From assembly GCA_031273985.1 (NCBI GenBank), contig JAISQV010000087.1, positions 1 to 5,730 of the forward strand: a DNA stretch of 5,730 bases. Reading direction: 5' to 3'. Positions 4,554-5,730 of the stretch are shown one piece after another. The DNA comes from Spirochaetaceae bacterium (lineage in GTDB: Bacteria; Spirochaetota; Spirochaetia; Treponematales; Breznakiellaceae). The position numbers and the translations under genes are program-made. How positions within the stretch are numbered: position 1 is the stretch's first letter; each line of letters opens with the position of its first letter. The notes beneath the pieces are model-generated. The model had not been told where the DNA came from and made no database searches. It worked only from the letters and a program-made list of their open reading frames with translations.

Positions 4554-5195
4554 ATGGAAAAACACGAAATCTGGAAGCACATAGATCACACCCTGCTCAG
4601 GGCGGCGGCGGCCTGGGACGAGGTGAGGCGGCTCTGCGCCGAAGCGCTGGAGTACGGGGCCGCTTCGGTCTGCGTGGCCCCCTCCTTTGTGGCTCCCGTC
4701 AGGGCGGCCTTTGGGGGCCTCCGGATCTGCACCGTGGCGGGCTTCCCCCTGGGTTACGCGACGCGGCGCTGCAAGGTTGAGGAGGCCCGGGAAGCGGCAA
4801 GCCTGGGGGCCGATGAGATAGACATGGTGATCAACCTGGGGGATGTAAAGTCGGGGAAGCTTGACGCCGTCCGGGAAGAGATAGCCGCCCTCAGGGAAGC
4901 GCTGCCCGGAAGGATCCTCAAGGTGATCGTGGAGACCTGTTACCTGGAGGAGGCGGAAAAGATAGCCCTCTGCGGCGTAGTAACCGAAGCCGGGGCGGAC
5001 TACATAAAGACCTCCACGGGTTTCGGCCCGGCGGGGGCAACTTTGGAGGATGTGGCCCTCTTTAAGCGGCACCTGGGGCCCTCGGTCAAGATCAAGGCCG
5101 CCGGGGGCATTTCCACGCTGGAGGAGATAACCGCCTTTATCGAGGCCGGCTGCGCCCGTATAGGCACGAGCCGTGCGGGAAAACTGCTGGTGTAG
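4554..5195 (+). CDS. deoC: Deoxyribose-phosphate aldolase
   Basis: The product is 213 aa, the usual length for DERA. The ATG at 4554 has GGGAGG 6 bases upstream; an out-of-frame ATG at 4549 is ignored, and a longer in-frame reading into the permease remnant has no support. The enzyme reversibly cleaves 2-deoxy-D-ribose 5-phosphate to glyceraldehyde 3-phosphate and acetaldehyde, allowing deoxynucleosides to feed central metabolism in the cytoplasm. Class I aldolase hallmarks are present: IDHTLL (10-15), SVCVAPSFV (38-46), TVAGFPLG (60-67), GADEIDMVINLG (85-96) with catalytic D90, VIVETCYL (124-131), the Schiff-base lysine K152 in DYIKTSTGFG, and the proton-relay lysine K181 in VKIKAAGGIST. The C-terminus is ARIGTSRAGKLLV. 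Nothing is missing, so it should be functional. Its tie to the cobalamin genes is only positional, and no other deo gene is in the window. Confidence 0.95.
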   Translation: MEKHEIWKHIDHTLLRAAAAWDEVRRLCAEALEYGAASVCVAPSFVAPVRAAFGGLRICTVAGFPLGYATRRCKVEEAREAASLGADEIDMVINLGDVKSGKLDAVREEIAALREALPGRILKVIVETCYLEEAEKIALCGVVTEAGADYIKTSTGFGPAGATLEDVALFKRHLGPSVKIKAAGGISTLEEITAFIEAGCARIGTSRAGKLLV

Positions 5196-5210
5196 GAGGA
5201 GGGAGGAGGG

Positions 5211-5460
5211 GGAATTTAACCACGGAAGACACGGAAAGAAGAAGGAAGAATTTTAACCACTTTTCCGTTATGGTTTAAGGAAAAGTAGAGGGCTCAAAGG
5301 ACACGAAGGAAGAGGAAGAAGAAAGAAAGAATTTAACCGCGAAAAAACACGAAAATAGAAGAAGGGAGCTTATGAATCCACCGCTCATGTTTAGGATCGG
5401 GCTTGTTGGCGGACTTTGTGTTCGTGTTCTTTGTGGTTATGAATCTTTATTCGTATTTGT
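5211..5460. repeat. Purine-rich intergenic repeat element with direct and inverted AACCAC/GACACGAA motifs
   Basis: Between deoC and cobQ there is no convincing gene. The stretch is AT- and purine-rich, unlike its neighbours. AATTT(T)AACC(A/G)C recurs at 5213-5223, 5249-5260 and 5330-5340, and (G/A)ACACG(G/A)A(A/G) at 5228-5236, 5300-5308 and 5346-5354. Near the right end the same words appear inverted: TTCGTGTTC (5421-5429) and GTGGTTAT (5433-5440). Segment 5333-5355 matches the reverse complement of 5418-5440 at 17 of 23 positions, so the element could fold on itself. An internal perfect hairpin pairs ACTTTTCC (5259-5266) with GGAAAAGT (5279-5286). It resembles the AACCACGGAGGACACGGA-type dispersed repeats seen in many bacterial genomes; origin and function are unknown. 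It may also serve as a bidirectional terminator zone for the converging genes. Confidence 0.6.
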
Positions 5461-5490
5461 GAGTCAAATTTAGCCCAGAGAGGCGGGGGC

Positions 5491-5730
5491 TTACATCGCG
5501 ACAGAAAGGATACCTTCTATGTCGAGACAGGCGGCAAGGGCGGCGGCGACGGCGTCCAGCGCCGCTTCGACCCGCGCGGTCTGATCGATGCCGTCCGACA
5601 CGGCCCCCAGCAGGGAGAGCCAGCGGGCCCGCTGCCGGGGATCGTCGAAGAGGCGGTGAACATAGCAGCCGGCGATACGGCCATCCTGACTGACCGCGCC
5701 GTCCAGGGCGCCCGTGGAAAGCCGGAGCAG
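5491..5730 (-). CDS. cobQ: Cobyric acid synthase, C-terminal fragment
   Basis: The last 79 codons and TAA stop of a minus-strand gene that enters from the right edge. The translation opens LLRLSTGALDGAVSQDGRIA and passes through GCYVHRLFDDPRQRARWL to CLDIEGILSVAM. This corresponds to the end of CobQ/CbiP: DGAxSxDGRVxGTYLHGLFD, in which the histidine is the second member of the class I glutamine amidotransferase catalytic triad, then a helical tail with LDxLAxxLxxHLD. CobQ uses glutamine and ATP to amidate four side chains (b, d, e and g) of adenosylcobyrinic acid a,c-diamide, giving cobyric acid. The tail has C-L-D where H-L-D is common, a minor change. Its presence implies that corrinoid biosynthesis or completion continues to the right. 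It converges with deoC and is not in the riboswitch operon. Confidence 0.8.
   Translation of the reverse strand: MLRLSTGALDGAVSQDGRIAGCYVHRLFDDPRQRARWLSLLGAVSDGIDQTARVEAALDAVAAALAACLDIEGILSVAM

Noticed and set aside
5196..5346. CRISPR array or tandem repeat in the purine-rich stretch
   Set aside because: Repeat words are short, irregularly spaced and partly inverted; there is no constant repeat-spacer unit.
5372..5473. A 33-codon open frame starting ATG after AAGGGAG, inside the repeat element
   Set aside because: The apparent ribosome site is part of a purine-rich repeat, and the coding sequence runs through the inverted repeat copy. The product (a Cys/Val-rich string) matches nothing recognised.

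Overview
The window reads as chromosomal DNA of a GC-rich diderm bacterium, most likely a spirochaete of the Treponema type. That is inferred from a first-in-operon lipoprotein with a typical lipobox, a TonB-dependent receptor and the overall gene style; no rRNA or other marker confirms it. The theme is vitamin B12 (cobamide) acquisition and handling.

Layout: the left edge carries the first 29 codons of a leftward YifB/ComM-like ATPase gene (1-89). A 515-base intergenic stretch follows, holding nested dyads, a strong sigma70-like promoter (217-245), a cobalamin riboswitch aptamer (about 253-487) and an expression platform that appears to hide the ribosome binding site of the first gene (564-604). 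The rightward operon then encodes a small uncharacterised lipoprotein (605-1138), a BtuB-like TonB-dependent outer-membrane receptor (1140-3149), a divergent PduO-type cobalamin adenosyltransferase homologue lacking the usual N-terminal ATP-binding loop (3268-3807), and a wrecked FecCD/BtuC-type permease (3794-4501). A long UUCG-capped stem-loop (3202-3241) separates the receptor from the adenosyltransferase-like gene.

Next comes deoC (4554-5195) with its own probable promoter. After deoC there is about 295 bases without a convincing gene, filled by a purine-rich, AT-rich repeat element with direct and inverted copies of an AACCAC...GACACGAA motif. The right edge holds the last 79 codons of leftward cobQ (cobyric acid synthase), so deoC and cobQ converge on the repeat.

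How it fits together: low intracellular cobalamin should free the riboswitch and allow synthesis of the lipoprotein and receptor, bringing cobamides across the outer membrane. The adenosyltransferase homologue would then act on, or merely bind, the corrinoid. The inner-membrane step at this locus looks broken: the permease has lost its N-terminal part and its canonical C-terminus, and no btuF or btuD is visible. Import would therefore need a transporter elsewhere. cobQ at the edge suggests that the cell also makes or remodels cobamides. The most unusual items are the adenosyltransferase without its nucleotide loop, the riboswitch-controlled lipoprotein of unknown role, and the deletion scar between the adenosyltransferase and the permease.
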